Source of the DNA: an uncultured Eubacteriales bacterium
GTDB lineage: Bacteria > Bacillota > Clostridia > Peptostreptococcales > Anaerovoracaceae
Direction of reading: 5' to 3'
Length of the DNA: 14,185 bases
Assembly (NCBI GenBank): GCA_900542245.1
Contig: UQMQ01000057.1
Coordinates: forward strand, 1 to 14,185
Every line of letters starts with the position of its first letter. Positions within the stretch are counted from its first letter, which is position 1. This document shows positions 1 to 8,643 of the stretch, piece after piece. The position numbers and the translations under genes are program-made. The notes under the pieces were generated by a model. That model searched no databases, had not been told where the DNA came from, and saw only the letters and a list, made by a program, of their open reading frames with translations.

Positions 1-107
1 GTCACAAGGATTACCACGCTGACCACCGTCACCACCAGAAGCAGGAACAACGCCATCAGCATGGATGCGCCGCTTTGACTTTGTACCTTATGTTTGAAAT
101 TTTCCAT
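1..107 (-). CDS. PilX/GspK-like minor prepilin, N-terminal fragment (runs off the window)
   Basis: Only the first 35 codons are visible; the reading frame stays open to base 1. The ATG at 107..105 is chosen because a strong AAGGAGG lies nine bases upstream (123..117). The peptide has a short charged start (MENFKHKVQSQSG) followed by a long hydrophobic stretch beginning ASMLMALLFLLVV. A small polar leader, a Gly and then a membrane helix is the layout of PilX- or GspK-type minor pilins. Those often lack the Glu5 of major pilins, and here position +5 after the Gly is Met. It begins 25 bases after the giant prepilin gene stops, so the two are probably co-translated in the same operon. Family assignment is an inference from the N-terminus alone. 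A plain single-pass membrane protein cannot be excluded. Confidence 0.6.
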   Translation of the reverse strand, partial: MENFKHKVQSQSGASMLMALFLLLVVTVVSVVILV

Positions 108-116
108 TCTGATGGA

Positions 117-123
117 CCTCCTT
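117..123 (-). promoter_or_regulatory. Ribosome binding site of the 3'-most gene
   Basis: AAGGAGG is separated by nine bases from the ATG at 107. It fixes the start of the partial gene and shows that it is separately initiated rather than a continuation of the giant gene. Confidence 0.75.
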
Positions 124-132
124 CCTCTGTGT

Positions 133-3100
133 TTATGTGCCGTCCGGCTCTGTGCCCGCAGCGTTGCCGCCCTCCGGCGGTTTCGCGGGTCCTGTGCTGC
201 CCTCCGGCGGTTTCGCGGGTTCTGTGCCGCTCTCCGGCGGCGCAGGCGGTTCCGGCTGTGCAGGCGCTTCGATGACATTGATCAAAACGACCGTACGCTC
301 TGAAACTACCAGCTCCTCCGTCCCAAGCGTTATCCGATACTTTGCTGTGATGCTCATGCGCGTATCGCCCGCCTTGTTGCCCTTGACCTTTACCTTCCAG
401 ACTTTCTCAGTCGCATCGTAATGCAGGTCATCCGCCTGTGCAAGATTCAAGTCATCCACTTCGATCTGCGGCTCGTCGATGTCCGCAGTGAGGTCTTTCC
501 CGCTGGCGGAGGTCGCCTGCAAGGTGACCTCCTTTTCAGCGTTGACTGGCAGGTCGATCTCGGCAGGGTTCGTAAGCAGGGAAATTTTTGCGGTAAGGTT
601 CAGCAGGACATCTGCGAATGCACCGGTATCTCCCATCGTTGCTCTGAGAATTATGCTGCCTGTCCGCAGCGCGTGCAGGGTCACCGCATAGGCCTTTTCG
701 TCTGCCTGCCATTCCGAGGAACTTACTTTCAAAATGGAAGCGTCCGGCGCAATTGTCTTCCCGTCCTCGTCAATGAAGCTGTAGACAGGTTCCTGTGTGT
801 CTGTCGTCTTTGTACGCTTGAGCTGCAGCGTAAACGCTGCGGTTTTCGTAGCAGCATCATAGGCTTCCAGCAAATCCAGACTCTGCATCGCGCCAACCCA
901 GTACAAATCGCCCTTGACCCATCTGCCGTAATGTACGCAGACTGTCTGCCCCAGCGTATCCGTCTGCGTCAGCACCGTCGGGAACGGATAGTTCTTGCCC
1001 TCGAGTGCGGTATCACTGCCCGCATAGCTGTACTTGCCGTCGATGCTCGCACCGTTCTCTGTGGTGGTCACAAAGCTGAACGCAGCACCCTTGGCATTCA
1101 GCCAAGCCTTGACACCGTTATCGCCTTGGTCGCTGAGCTGCTGATACGTCACATACGGGGATGTTCCGCCATTGTCCAGCCAAATATTTCTACCTTGGTT
1201 TACGTCGATATCCCACTTGTTCAGGGGTCTCGTGCCGTTCCAGTAGTCTGCCTCCCGCTTGTTTTTGTAGTCATCGGTACTGCGCACGCTCTCTTCATAG
1301 GCATAGCAGTTTTGGATGCGGATTGATGGGTTCTTGACCGCCCGAAATTCGGTTTGCTGCATTTCAGCGTTGGACGCGATGGCATGCGAGCTTTGGATCT
1401 GATGGTCATCGGAGGCAGGCAGCTCGACATAGGTATAGGAATTTTTCACCCAGACATCGCCGTCAGTCGGACCGACCAAATTTGCCATGCCGGTGGTGAT
1501 CATCACAATGCCGCCGGAAATACCGCCGACCCACACACTGGTGTTGTAGCGAAAATTAATACCGTTATTCATCGTGCTGCGGATACTGCCGCCGCAGTAC
1601 GCGCCGTCGACCGTCGCCCGCAGGTTGCCGACCAGACCGCCGACACGGATGTTTTGAAAGCCTGCATTATAAGTCGCACTCACAACGATGTCATTGACCG
1701 CCGTACATTTGGACAGATTCATATTGCTCGCGCCCGCCAGACCGCCGACAGAACCGCCGCCCCAGCCGTGTTGGCTTCTGGAAACCAGAATTTTGTAGCC
1801 GGATACCGTACAATTCTCAATTTGTGCAGCGTTGTTATTGCCTCTTGCAGCAAAGCCGACCAGACCACCGACGCAGTACCAGCGATCACTTCTGTCGGTA
1901 ATCTCGATGACATTGTCCCGCTCGGAATACAGCACGATATTTTGCAGCCGCGCGCCGGCTGTGACGCCGAACAGACCGACCATGTTTACATCTGCGTGAA
2001 TTTCCAGATTTTTGATTGCATAGGTGCGTCCGTCATAAGAACCGCCGAAATACGCGATATAGGTCTGCCCATTTCCATTATCCCTAGTTGTGTAGAACAT
2101 ACTGCCGATCGGGTGGAAAGGCGCACCGTCTTTCTTGCCTTCGTAGTCCAAATCGTGGCTCTGCTCCCAATAATAGTGATAGCCTTGCGTGCTCTGGTCA
2201 TTCCCGCTGACATAGACGAGATACGGGAAATACGTATTCTGCGCGTCTCCGCTCCAACCATTCCATTTTTTCGTTGCCGATACCGCCGTCTGCGTATTGT
2301 GATTTTTTGCATTCCAGTTGATATATTGCAGCTGCATCGCAGAGCGAATCTGATACGGATTGTCTTTGCTTCCCGGCGGCTGGGTCTGCTTGCCGAAAGG
2401 CGCACCGTCTTGCGGTTTCTGTAATATTCCATTCTTCATACAACCGTCATAGCTGAACGCATTCGCAAAGAACGGCGAAAGCGTGAACCGATGCACCGCG
2501 CCGCCCATGCTGAGCGTCCACGTTCCGTTTGCCTGGTTTGCCTGTAAATACAGATGGCTTTCTCCGGTTGTTCCGGTTGTGTACAGCTGGAAGGTATAAC
2601 CGTTGATTTGCGCGGCAAGTGCCTGGGACGCTGTTTCATCGACTTTGCCCGGCTCCGCAAAGGCTGTTTCCATCTTCAGTGTCGCTGTGGTGCCGTTTTT
2701 GTAATAATAGCCGTAGCCGAATGTCTTGACGATGCCGCCGTCATCGTGCGCGCTGCACAAGGAGCTGCCGGAAACACCGGCGTCGCCTTGGATGCCGATA
2801 TAGCGGAAATGATAGCCTGCGTTCGAGCCGCCGACCTCATGCTCCCAGTACAGCATGCCCATCGTGCCGAGCTGCGCCTCCGTCACCCAGTTACCGTAAT
2901 GAACCAGCTTGTTATGCCGCCGCACGACTGCCGGATACGGGTACTCTGCAGTGTCGTTCGCATCTGTTTTTTGATGATATGCAGTATGCTCCGCTCCGGC
3001 AAAACGACTGCCGAGGCTTGGGGCTAAGAGTTTCAGCTGCTCTCCCGTCACCGGTTCCACGCGGCTGTCCCCGCGCTCCGTATGATATGCCCTTAATTTT

Positions 3101-6100
3101 TCGATGTAAAAATAGCTGCCGCCGTTCAAATAGTAGCAGCGCTTGACTGTTCCGCCGACCGGCGCGAAGCCGCAGCCCTTGGCAGAACCGGCAGTCACAA
3201 CTGCGGCGGTGCAATACGCTGTATTGACAAAGCCGAGATTTTCTCCTGCAAAGCCTGCCGTACTGACGCTGCCCTGTCTGGATTCCATGACCTCGATGTC
3301 CGCGACCGCATAGCAGGAGGAAATCCCGCCGTTATTCTGTCCGACGAAACCGCCAAGCTTGACGTTCGCGTAGGTTGCGGACAGCTTGATACGCGGTGTC
3401 TCCGCCGCACATTCTCGAATCGTGCCGTAATTGCTGCCCACAAGCCCGCCGACACAGACGGTACTGTTGCGGTAAGCATAAAGCGTGAGCGTGTAGCCCG
3501 CAGCCGCACAGTTGCGGATCGTCCTGGAATTTCTGCCTGCCAGCACACCGCCGTAAGCGACCGCGCGGCTGCCCTCGATATTGCTGCCGAAGCCGATATA
3601 GCTGTCCTGCCCTCCGGTATATTCGGAGACGATTGCAATATTTCGCAGGATGCCCCGGTTATCCCCGAACATCCCCGTATCATAGGAGCCTTTGCGCTTG
3701 TTTACAAAGGAAATCCCGCTGATCGTACAGCCGCTGCCATCGTAGGTCGCGTGAAACGCGTAGGTTGTGCCCTCTCCGATCGGTTCCTGCTCGCTGACGC
3801 TGTTAGCGTTGGTGTAGGACTCCCAAGTATAATCTGCATAATTGATGTCCAGACCCTGCATGTAGACGCTGCGCTTGGTCTTTCCCGCATATTCTTTATA
3901 ATACCGGCTCAAAGCGTACAGCTGGCGCGCAGTTCTGATCCGGACGAGCGCTGCCGCCTGACTCGGTTTTTCGGTCGTCATGGTGCAGGCAAAATGTGGA
4001 TTATAGTAGTAGGTCGCACTGTCTATCACCAATGGCTGATAGAAATCCGCAGGCGCATAGGTCGTATTGACGATTTCTTTGGCAAACGGGAGCAAATAAT
4101 AGGTTTCTGCCCCTACGGTCAGCTTCACCGCTGCCTCAGGCTGCAAGGTCACGCTTTCCTCGGCTTTGCCGTTTTTTTGACAATATTGCACCGTAACCGT
4201 TTTCTTCGGCTTCGCGCGGTAAATGATGCCGTAACCGTCGCCGACTGCCGTTCCCTCCTTGTGCAGCGTGTCCAGATTCGCACCGAAGATGCCGTAGCTG
4301 CCGTCCGCATAAGCCTCGTAATATACCGGCGTTTCGTCTTGAAAATCCGCCGCCCAGTCACCGTAATGTGCCAGTTTTGCGAGTTTCGGGAAGGAATAGT
4401 CCGTCAAGCCTTGATTCATCAAATTGTATGCGAACGTATGGTCACCGCCCGTCGTTGCGCTGAAAGCCGTACCTAAGTTTTTTACAAAGGCATCCCGCTT
4501 GCTGAGTTTTTCGTAGCTGACCGCTTGCCCCACATCGCCCGATGCGCCGCCGTCTGCGATGTAGTACAGATTGTTTGCATCGTCGCAGGCAGACACCGCA
4601 GCATAAGCCTTGGCATCCGCCGCGTTGTCATATTTGATGACCGCATAGGCGTTTTTTATGTGCGCAGCCGTCTGCGGCAGGAAGCCTGCCGCGGTCTTTT
4701 GCGCATAGATATAGCCCGCCGCATAGCAGTTCTTAAAGCTACTGTTACCCGCCGCCGCGCCGCCAATCAAGCCGCCGACCTTCTGTCCGTAGAGGTAGCA
4801 GTCCGCGTAGGAGCCGCTGATTTCAATGGTATCGTGCGCATAGCCGACTAGACCGCCGACCGTTTCGCTTGTTTGCTGTCCGATGACGGTTGCGGCAAAG
4901 CTGTCGCTGATTTTCAGCCCACACGCCGCATAGCCGACCAGACCGCCGACATACCGACTGCCTTTGATCCGCACATCCTTTTCGGTTTTGTCTGTCAAAT
5001 CGCCTTCTGCCTCGCTCAGATAAACCCTGCAGCCCTGCACCGCTGGGGTGTCGCTTTTGCTGCTAATTGTCGCTGCCAAAGCCCCGGCGCGTTCCCCGCC
5101 GGTGATCGTAGCGCCGGAGAGCGTGATATCGCACAGACTGTCGCCGTAAAAGGTGTCGAACATGCCTTTGTCTGTCTGCAGGCCGTAAATCACACAGCGC
5201 ACCTGCTCTTCCGCTGCCGCGCCGCTGCCGGAGAGCTGATAGCTGCCCGTATAGCGCATCAGCGACGGGTTATTGATCGGCTTATACGCTTTCGCACCGT
5301 ACAGAGAATACCAGTCCTCGTCATTGTCCACGACGTCCTCAAAATGCAGATGGCTGCGCTGTACTGCCGTTGTGATCTTCAGTTTCTCTTCGTTATCGTT
5401 AATCCCGGATGCTGTATCCAGATTCTGCAGATGGCGGCCGTAGGTGATCTCTGCCGTTCCACTCTGCACAGACGCAAAGAGACTGTTGGTGACCGCCTCG
5501 GTGCTGCCCTCGTCGATCATATCGTTGGCGCTGATGGCGCGAAAACGAATGGTGAGGTCACTGCCCGGCACCAGCTCCGGATACGCCTCATGAAACCGCT
5601 TGCCCGTAGTCAGTTTATCCAGCGTCAAATCATAGACCCATCGTTTATTTGCGATGACCTGTGATTCCCGCTTTATGGTTTTGGTCACTGAATTGCCAAA
5701 GGTATCCGAAACAGTGATTTCAAAGGTTAATTCCCCGCCGTCCGGCGCATAGCAGCTCAAAATCGCGTGCAGACACTCCTCATTGCGTACGCGAATCTCC
5801 GGCTCCAAGGTAGCTGTATCCAGCGTGACTACCGCATCGCCGCCGTAGTAGCCGACCGCAGCGCCTGCTTTGAGACGCATCTTTTTGATACGCAGACTGT
5901 TAAAAGCCTCCGGCTGATAGTTCATGCTGCTTTCGCTGTAAAAGACTGCGTACACGCTGCCGCTGGCAGGATCAAATTCAATGACCCAGTTGGCATCGCG
6001 CAGCGCTTTGTCGATGCGGCTGGTCGGCATCAGCGCCTGTGCGGCGCTGTTCTCCGCCCCAAGCAGCGCCGCACTGACATAGTACAGCGCACCATCCCGA

Positions 6101-6411
6101 TTGCTTTCGGAATCAATCGGCGTGATGACCAAAGACTGGATATCGTCATGTTTTTTCGGATCATACAGATCGCTCCTGCCGCTGGCTGCCAGCTCGGTCA
6201 GCCGGTTCTGCGCGACCATGTAGATGGTCTCCGCCTTGCTGTCCAGCTCCTTTTGGCGCAGCTCTTTCTGCATCTGCACAAGCCCGACAGCCGTCACGCC
6301 AAAAAGCACAGCGAGAATCGCAACGACCAGCAGGATCTCCGTCATGGTAAATCCCGCCGTCCTGCGATTCTCTCTTGATTTCCGGTTGTTGCTGAAACGC
6401 TGTTTGCTCAT
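133..6411 (-). CDS. Giant prepilin-like protein with GLUG repeats (probable pilus-associated adhesin), 2092 aa
   Basis: The N-terminus is a canonical class III prepilin signal: a basic 20-residue leader ending in Gly20, then FTMTEILLVVAILAVLF, with Glu at +5 and a hydrophobic helix. PilD should cut after Gly20. Ordinary pilins and pseudopilins have about 100-250 residues; this has about 2,070 after cleavage. The exported part holds at least a dozen (V/L)GG(L/F)(V/I)G motifs of the GLUG type. They fall in three clusters near residues 485-590, 945-1080 and 1475-1640. Each cluster region ends with an aromatic/proline segment and HYG(D/N/R)W near residues 681, 1170 and 1826. Ig-like beta segments follow (about 1830-2045), then a Pro/Glu/Gly tail of about 43 residues with no LPxTG motif. 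The ATG at 6411 is preferred over a GTG at 6432 because AAGGAAGG sits seven bases upstream of it. It follows pilO by 24 bases. A tip or minor pilin acting in adhesion is inferred; the ligand is unknown. Confidence 0.85.
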   Translation of the reverse strand: MSKQRFSNNRKSRENRRTAGFTMTEILLVVAILAVLFGVTAVGLVQMQKELRQKELDSKAETIYMVAQNRLTELAASGRSDLYDPKKHDDIQSLVITPIDSESNRDGALYYVSAALLGAENSAAQALMPTSRIDKALRDANWVIEFDPASGSVYAVFYSESSMNYQPEAFNSLRIKKMRLKAGAAVGYYGGDAVVTLDTATLEPEIRVRNEECLHAILSCYAPDGGELTFEITVSDTFGNSVTKTIKRESQVIANKRWVYDLTLDKLTTGKRFHEAYPELVPGSDLTIRFRAISANDMIDEGSTEAVTNSLFASVQSGTAEITYGRHLQNLDTASGINDNEEKLKITTAVQRSHLHFEDVVDNDEDWYSLYGAKAYKPINNPSLMRYTGSYQLSGSGAAAEEQVRCVIYGLQTDKGMFDTFYGDSLCDITLSGATITGGERAGALAATISSKSDTPAVQGCRVYLSEAEGDLTDKTEKDVRIKGSRYVGGLVGYAACGLKISDSFAATVIGQQTSETVGGLVGYAHDTIEISGSYADCYLYGQKVGGLIGGAAAGNSSFKNCYAAGYIYAQKTAAGFLPQTAAHIKNAYAVIKYDNAADAKAYAAVSACDDANNLYYIADGGASGDVGQAVSYEKLSKRDAFVKNLGTAFSATTGGDHTFAYNLMNQGLTDYSFPKLAKLAHYGDWAADFQDETPVYYEAYADGSYGIFGANLDTLHKEGTAVGDGYGIIYRAKPKKTVTVQYCQKNGKAEESVTLQPEAAVKLTVGAETYYLLPFAKEIVNTTYAPADFYQPLVIDSATYYYNPHFACTMTTEKPSQAAALVRIRTARQLYALSRYYKEYAGKTKRSVYMQGLDINYADYTWESYTNANSVSEQEPIGEGTTYAFHATYDGSGCTISGISFVNKRKGSYDTGMFGDNRGILRNIAIVSEYTGGQDSYIGFGSNIEGSRAVAYGGVLAGRNSRTIRNCAAAGYTLTLYAYRNSTVCVGGLVGSNYGTIRECAAETPRIKLSATYANVKLGGFVGQNNGGISSCYAVADIEVMESRQGSVSTAGFAGENLGFVNTAYCTAAVVTAGSAKGCGFAPVGGTVKRCYYLNGGSYFYIEKLRAYHTERGDSRVEPVTGEQLKLLAPSLGSRFAGAEHTAYHQKTDANDTAEYPYPAVVRRHNKLVHYGNWVTEAQLGTMGMLYWEHEVGGSNAGYHFRYIGIQGDAGVSGSSLCSAHDDGGIVKTFGYGYYYKNGTTATLKMETAFAEPGKVDETASQALAAQINGYTFQLYTTGTTGESHLYLQANQANGTWTLSMGGAVHRFTLSPFFANAFSYDGCMKNGILQKPQDGAPFGKQTQPPGSKDNPYQIRSAMQLQYINWNAKNHNTQTAVSATKKWNGWSGDAQNTYFPYLVYVSGNDQSTQGYHYYWEQSHDLDYEGKKDGAPFHPIGSMFYTTRDNGNGQTYIAYFGGSYDGRTYAIKNLEIHADVNMVGLFGVTAGARLQNIVLYSERDNVIEITDRSDRWYCVGGLVGFAARGNNNAAQIENCTVSGYKILVSRSQHGWGGGSVGGLAGASNMNLSKCTAVNDIVVSATYNAGFQNIRVGGLVGNLRATVDGAYCGGSIRSTMNNGINFRYNTSVWVGGISGGIVMITTGMANLVGPTDGDVWVKNSYTYVELPASDDHQIQSSHAIASNAEMQQTEFRAVKNPSIRIQNCYAYEESVRSTDDYKNKREADYWNGTRPLNKWDIDVNQGRNIWLDNGGTSPYVTYQQLSDQGDNGVKAWLNAKGAAFSFVTTTENGASIDGKYSYAGSDTALEGKNYPFPTVLTQTDTLGQTVCVHYGRWVKGDLYWVGAMQSLDLLEAYDAATKTAAFTLQLKRTKTTDTQEPVYSFIDEDGKTIAPDASILKVSSSEWQADEKAYAVTLHALRTGSIILRATMGDTGAFADVLLNLTAKISLLTNPAEIDLPVNAEKEVTLQATSASGKDLTADIDEPQIEVDDLNLAQADDLHYDATEKVWKVKVKGNKAGDTRMSITAKYRITLGTEELVVSERTVVLINVIEAPAQPEPPAPPESGTEPAKPPEGSTGPAKPPEGGNAAGTEPDGT
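171..240 (-). repeat. 30-bp in-frame tandem repeat in the tail of the giant prepilin gene
   Basis: Two 30-bp units, 171-200 and 201-230, differ at only two positions, and a further ten bases (231-240) begin a third copy. Each unit encodes ten residues of the type (S/G)TxPAKPPEG, forming the proline-rich C-terminal tail. Copy number of such a repeat can change by slippage without breaking the frame. Confidence 0.85.
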
Positions 6412-6435
6412 AGGTATGCCTTCCTTTGTCACTTG

Positions 6436-6975
6436 TCACTGCCGGACAGCCTCAAAAAAAGTGATGCTCAAATAGGTATGGACGCTCCGTTTATCTGTCG
6501 TCCGGGCTTCTTGTATCGTCATATCTTCGATCTGCATCGCATAGCCTGTCGTACAGAGCTTGTCAATCACACGCCTTGCTTTCTGATAATTTGCGGTTTC
6601 AAACTCGATCCGCACAGGTCTTGCGGCGATATTGCCCTCAAAGGTGATCTCATCAAAATCCATCGCGTACTCGATCGTGCTGTCCATGATCTGATACAGC
6701 TGCGGCAGCAGCACCGCACTGTTGTCATAATCCGGGATCGTGCGTTCGATGCCCGCAGCCTTCGCCTGTGCGATTTCTGTTTCCATCTGTTTCATGCGCA
6801 CCGCCTGCAGCTGTGCGGTTTCCATCTGCATCTGCTCCTCCTGCGTGAGGCTGCGATAGCTCTCGATCTGATTGTTAATCGGCTCCAGCAGGAGCTTATA
6901 GTAGCCCACCGCGATCAGCAGGACCGCGAAGATCAGCAGAAGGACTTTTTCTCGTTTGGTAAACTCTCTGTTCAT
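6436..6975 (-). CDS. pilO: PilO-like pilus alignment protein, 179 aa
   Basis: A short basic N-terminus (MNREFTKREK) leads into one membrane helix at about residues 11-27 (VLLLIFAVLLIAVGYY). A Gln/Glu/Met-rich predicted coiled coil follows (about 31-75), then a small alpha/beta domain to the end, which is the PilO plan. PilO pairs with PilN outside the membrane and links cytoplasmic PilM to the rest of the pilus machine. The start overlaps the pilN stop in an ATGA (6975..6972), the usual sign of translational coupling. Primary sequence of this family is weakly conserved, so the call rests on topology, length and position directly after pilM-pilN. No pilP follows, as expected where there is no outer membrane. 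Confidence 0.85.
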   Translation of the reverse strand: MNREFTKREKVLLLIFAVLLIAVGYYKLLLEPINNQIESYRSLTQEEQMQMETAQLQAVRMKQMETEIAQAKAAGIERTIPDYDNSAVLLPQLYQIMDSTIEYAMDFDEITFEGNIAARPVRIEFETANYQKARRVIDKLCTTGYAMQIEDMTIQEARTTDKRSVHTYLSITFFEAVRQ

Positions 6976-7589
6976 GCCTTTGCCTCCTCCGTCTGCAGAT
7001 AAATGGTATCCGTAAAGTTCAGCACAGATGCCGCACGTTCCTCCTCGGTCTGCGCGAGCTTGAGCTGGACGTCACGCACGATGCTGCGCTGTTTCAGCTT
7101 TGCGTTCATTTCCGATATCTGCTTGAGATTCATCCCGCTCATGTTGACGACCGCTGTATTTTCGTGCAGGCTGATGGAGACGAGCGTGCCCTTAGTCAGC
7201 ATCGTTTCTTCGATCAAATCCAAAACAGCCTGTCGGTCAACGATCACCACCGCATCCTCTGCATCGCCGGAGACGAAATTCATCGCATGCGCCCGGTATG
7301 CCAGCAGCACCTCCTCGTAGTCTGCAACACGCTCCTGCAGCGTCAGATTTTGCTGATGTACGGTCTGGTAGGCGCTTTCTGCCCGATCCAGCCGCGCAAG
7401 CTGATCATATACACCGATCTTGACCACGAAAGCGACCAGCAGGGCGATCAGACAGACGCCGATGCCGAGGGTCCTTCCGGTATGCTGCGGCAGACCGCAA
7501 GTCATCATATTGATGCTTGTCTTGGTCGGATATTTGACGGTCCTGGCTTTGTGCTTGCCGACCGCCTTTGTTTTTGCTGTCTTATCCAT
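6972..7589 (-). CDS. pilN: PilN-like pilus alignment protein, 205 aa
   Basis: The cytoplasmic N-terminus (about 40 residues, rich in Lys) contains SINMMTCGLP at residues 25-34. This resembles the INLLP segment by which PilN docks into PilM. A single membrane helix follows at about 41-58 (LGIGVCLIALLVAFVVKI), then a coiled coil (about 62-100) and a C-terminal alpha/beta domain. Family PilN proteins bind PilM through the N-terminal peptide and PilO through the extracytoplasmic part. The ATG at 7589 lies 15 bases after the pilM stop, with GAGGA upstream as ribosome binding site, and its stop overlaps the pilO start. A somewhat long N-terminal tail before the docking motif is the only oddity. Confidence 0.85.
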   Translation of the reverse strand: MDKTAKTKAVGKHKARTVKYPTKTSINMMTCGLPQHTGRTLGIGVCLIALLVAFVVKIGVYDQLARLDRAESAYQTVHQQNLTLQERVADYEEVLLAYRAHAMNFVSGDAEDAVVIVDRQAVLDLIEETMLTKGTLVSISLHENTAVVNMSGMNLKQISEMNAKLKQRSIVRDVQLKLAQTEEERAASVLNFTDTIYLQTEEAKA

Positions 7590-7604
7590 ATTGTTATCCT
7601 CGTC

Positions 7605-8597
7605 TTACTTCTCTCCGATTGCCAGTCCGTAGCCCTGCAGGAAGTGATAGGCGTCCTCCGGCTGCTGCAGCGGCGGCATCAGCGCCGCTGCCGAATGCAC
7701 CTGCATGTGTGTGGCTTCTTCGATTGCGCGCGTCAACGGCGCGATACAGGCGCCACCGCCGCAAAGGTAAATATCCTCCAGCTGTGCGTTTCGATTGTTG
7801 TAATTAAAGAAATTTACAGCCTTTGCCATCTCGACTGCCAGACTGCTGTAGAGACGCTGTGCATCGTCGCTCTCCAGCACCTGATTGTAGTTGCTTTCCT
7901 TGTAAGTATGTGCCATGTGTACGTCGACCTCCTGCACCGCTGCGATGATCTCGTCCAGCGCCCGCATGCCGATGTCAACATTGCGCACTGTCGCATATTC
8001 CCGCTGGTGGAAAAGATGCAGGCGCGTGCCGCTGTGTCCGATATCCGCGATACAGCAGTCCTGCCCGATCGCCGCGTCCAGACGCCGGATCAGATTCGTA
8101 TAGGCGCACTCCTGCGGAACGGCAAGCTTCAGCTTGAAGCCCGCACGTTTGAACATGCTGCGATATGCCTCGATGATCTCCTTGTGTACCGCACAGGCGA
8201 GCAGACGCAGCTCGTGCGGCTGGCCCGCTTCGTCCGGAAGCATCTCCAGCACCGCGTAGTCAAAAAGATAATTGCGTTTTTCTTCGGTGAGATAGTCCTT
8301 GAACTCGAACGGCAGGTTAAACAGCAGCTGCTGCTCCGTCATCACCGGCACCGTAATCGTACGGACAAAAATCGTGCTTGCCGGCAGGATGACCGCCGCC
8401 TCTGCCTTTGGCAGATGATGTGCTTTTGCCTGTGTACGGATAAAATCCGCCATCGCGTCCATCGAGAGGATGCTGCCGTTCTCAACCATATGGTCCGGCA
8501 GATCTGCCGTTACTGCATTTTTGATTTCTGTGCCCGCTACGAGCACCATCTTGACCGAGGACTCCCCGATATCAAAGCCGATACGCTGTTTTCCCAA
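7605..8597 (-). CDS. pilM: PilM-like actin-fold cytoplasmic pilus assembly protein, 330 aa
   Basis: The protein has the actin/FtsA-type ATPase signatures in order: a phosphate-1 loop GFDIGESSVKMV at residues 7-18, a phosphate-2 type loop IADIGHSGTRLHLF in the middle, and an adenosine motif IYLCGGGACIAPL near the C-terminus. PilM is a cytoplasmic protein that binds the PilN N-terminus and connects it to the motor complex. The start is set at a TTG (8597) because homologues begin just before the first strand (MGKQRIGFDIG) and AAAAAGG lies about nine bases upstream. The frame is open back to 8699, but that part overlaps pilD and encodes nothing familiar. A GTG at 8624 lacks a ribosome binding site. 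It lies 46 bases after pilD. Confidence 0.9.
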   Translation of the reverse strand: MGKQRIGFDIGESSVKMVLVAGTEIKNAVTADLPDHMVENGSILSMDAMADFIRTQAKAHHLPKAEAAVILPASTIFVRTITVPVMTEQQLLFNLPFEFKDYLTEEKRNYLFDYAVLEMLPDEAGQPHELRLLACAVHKEIIEAYRSMFKRAGFKLKLAVPQECAYTNLIRRLDAAIGQDCCIADIGHSGTRLHLFHQREYATVRNVDIGMRALDEIIAAVQEVDVHMAHTYKESNYNQVLESDDAQRLYSSLAVEMAKAVNFFNYNNRNAQLEDIYLCGGGACIAPLTRAIEEATHMQVHSAAALMPPLQQPEDAYHFLQGYGLAIGEK

Positions 8598-8643
8598 AAT
8601 GTTTTGCCTTTTTCCTTTCTGCACGCGCTGTGCAAGCTTTGTA

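Noticed and set aside
171..240. Tandem repeat as a CRISPR or regulatory repeat array
   Set aside because: Units are contiguous without spacers, are in frame, and encode a proline-rich protein tail.
421..2424. Plus-strand open frames of about 300 and 356 codons opposite the giant prepilin gene
   Set aside because: They are antisense to a continuous 2092-codon gene with repeated GLUG motifs. The translations lack domains, signals or a plausible ribosome binding site.
6412..6432. GTG start for the giant prepilin at 6432
   Set aside because: The ATG at 6411 has AAGGAAGG at ideal distance; the GTG has none and would lie over that same site.
6412..6435. Missing pilP or pilQ between pilO and the prepilin genes
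   Set aside because: Only 24 bases separate pilO from the giant gene, so nothing is deleted within view. Absence of the outer-membrane secretin parts is normal for a monoderm pilus system.
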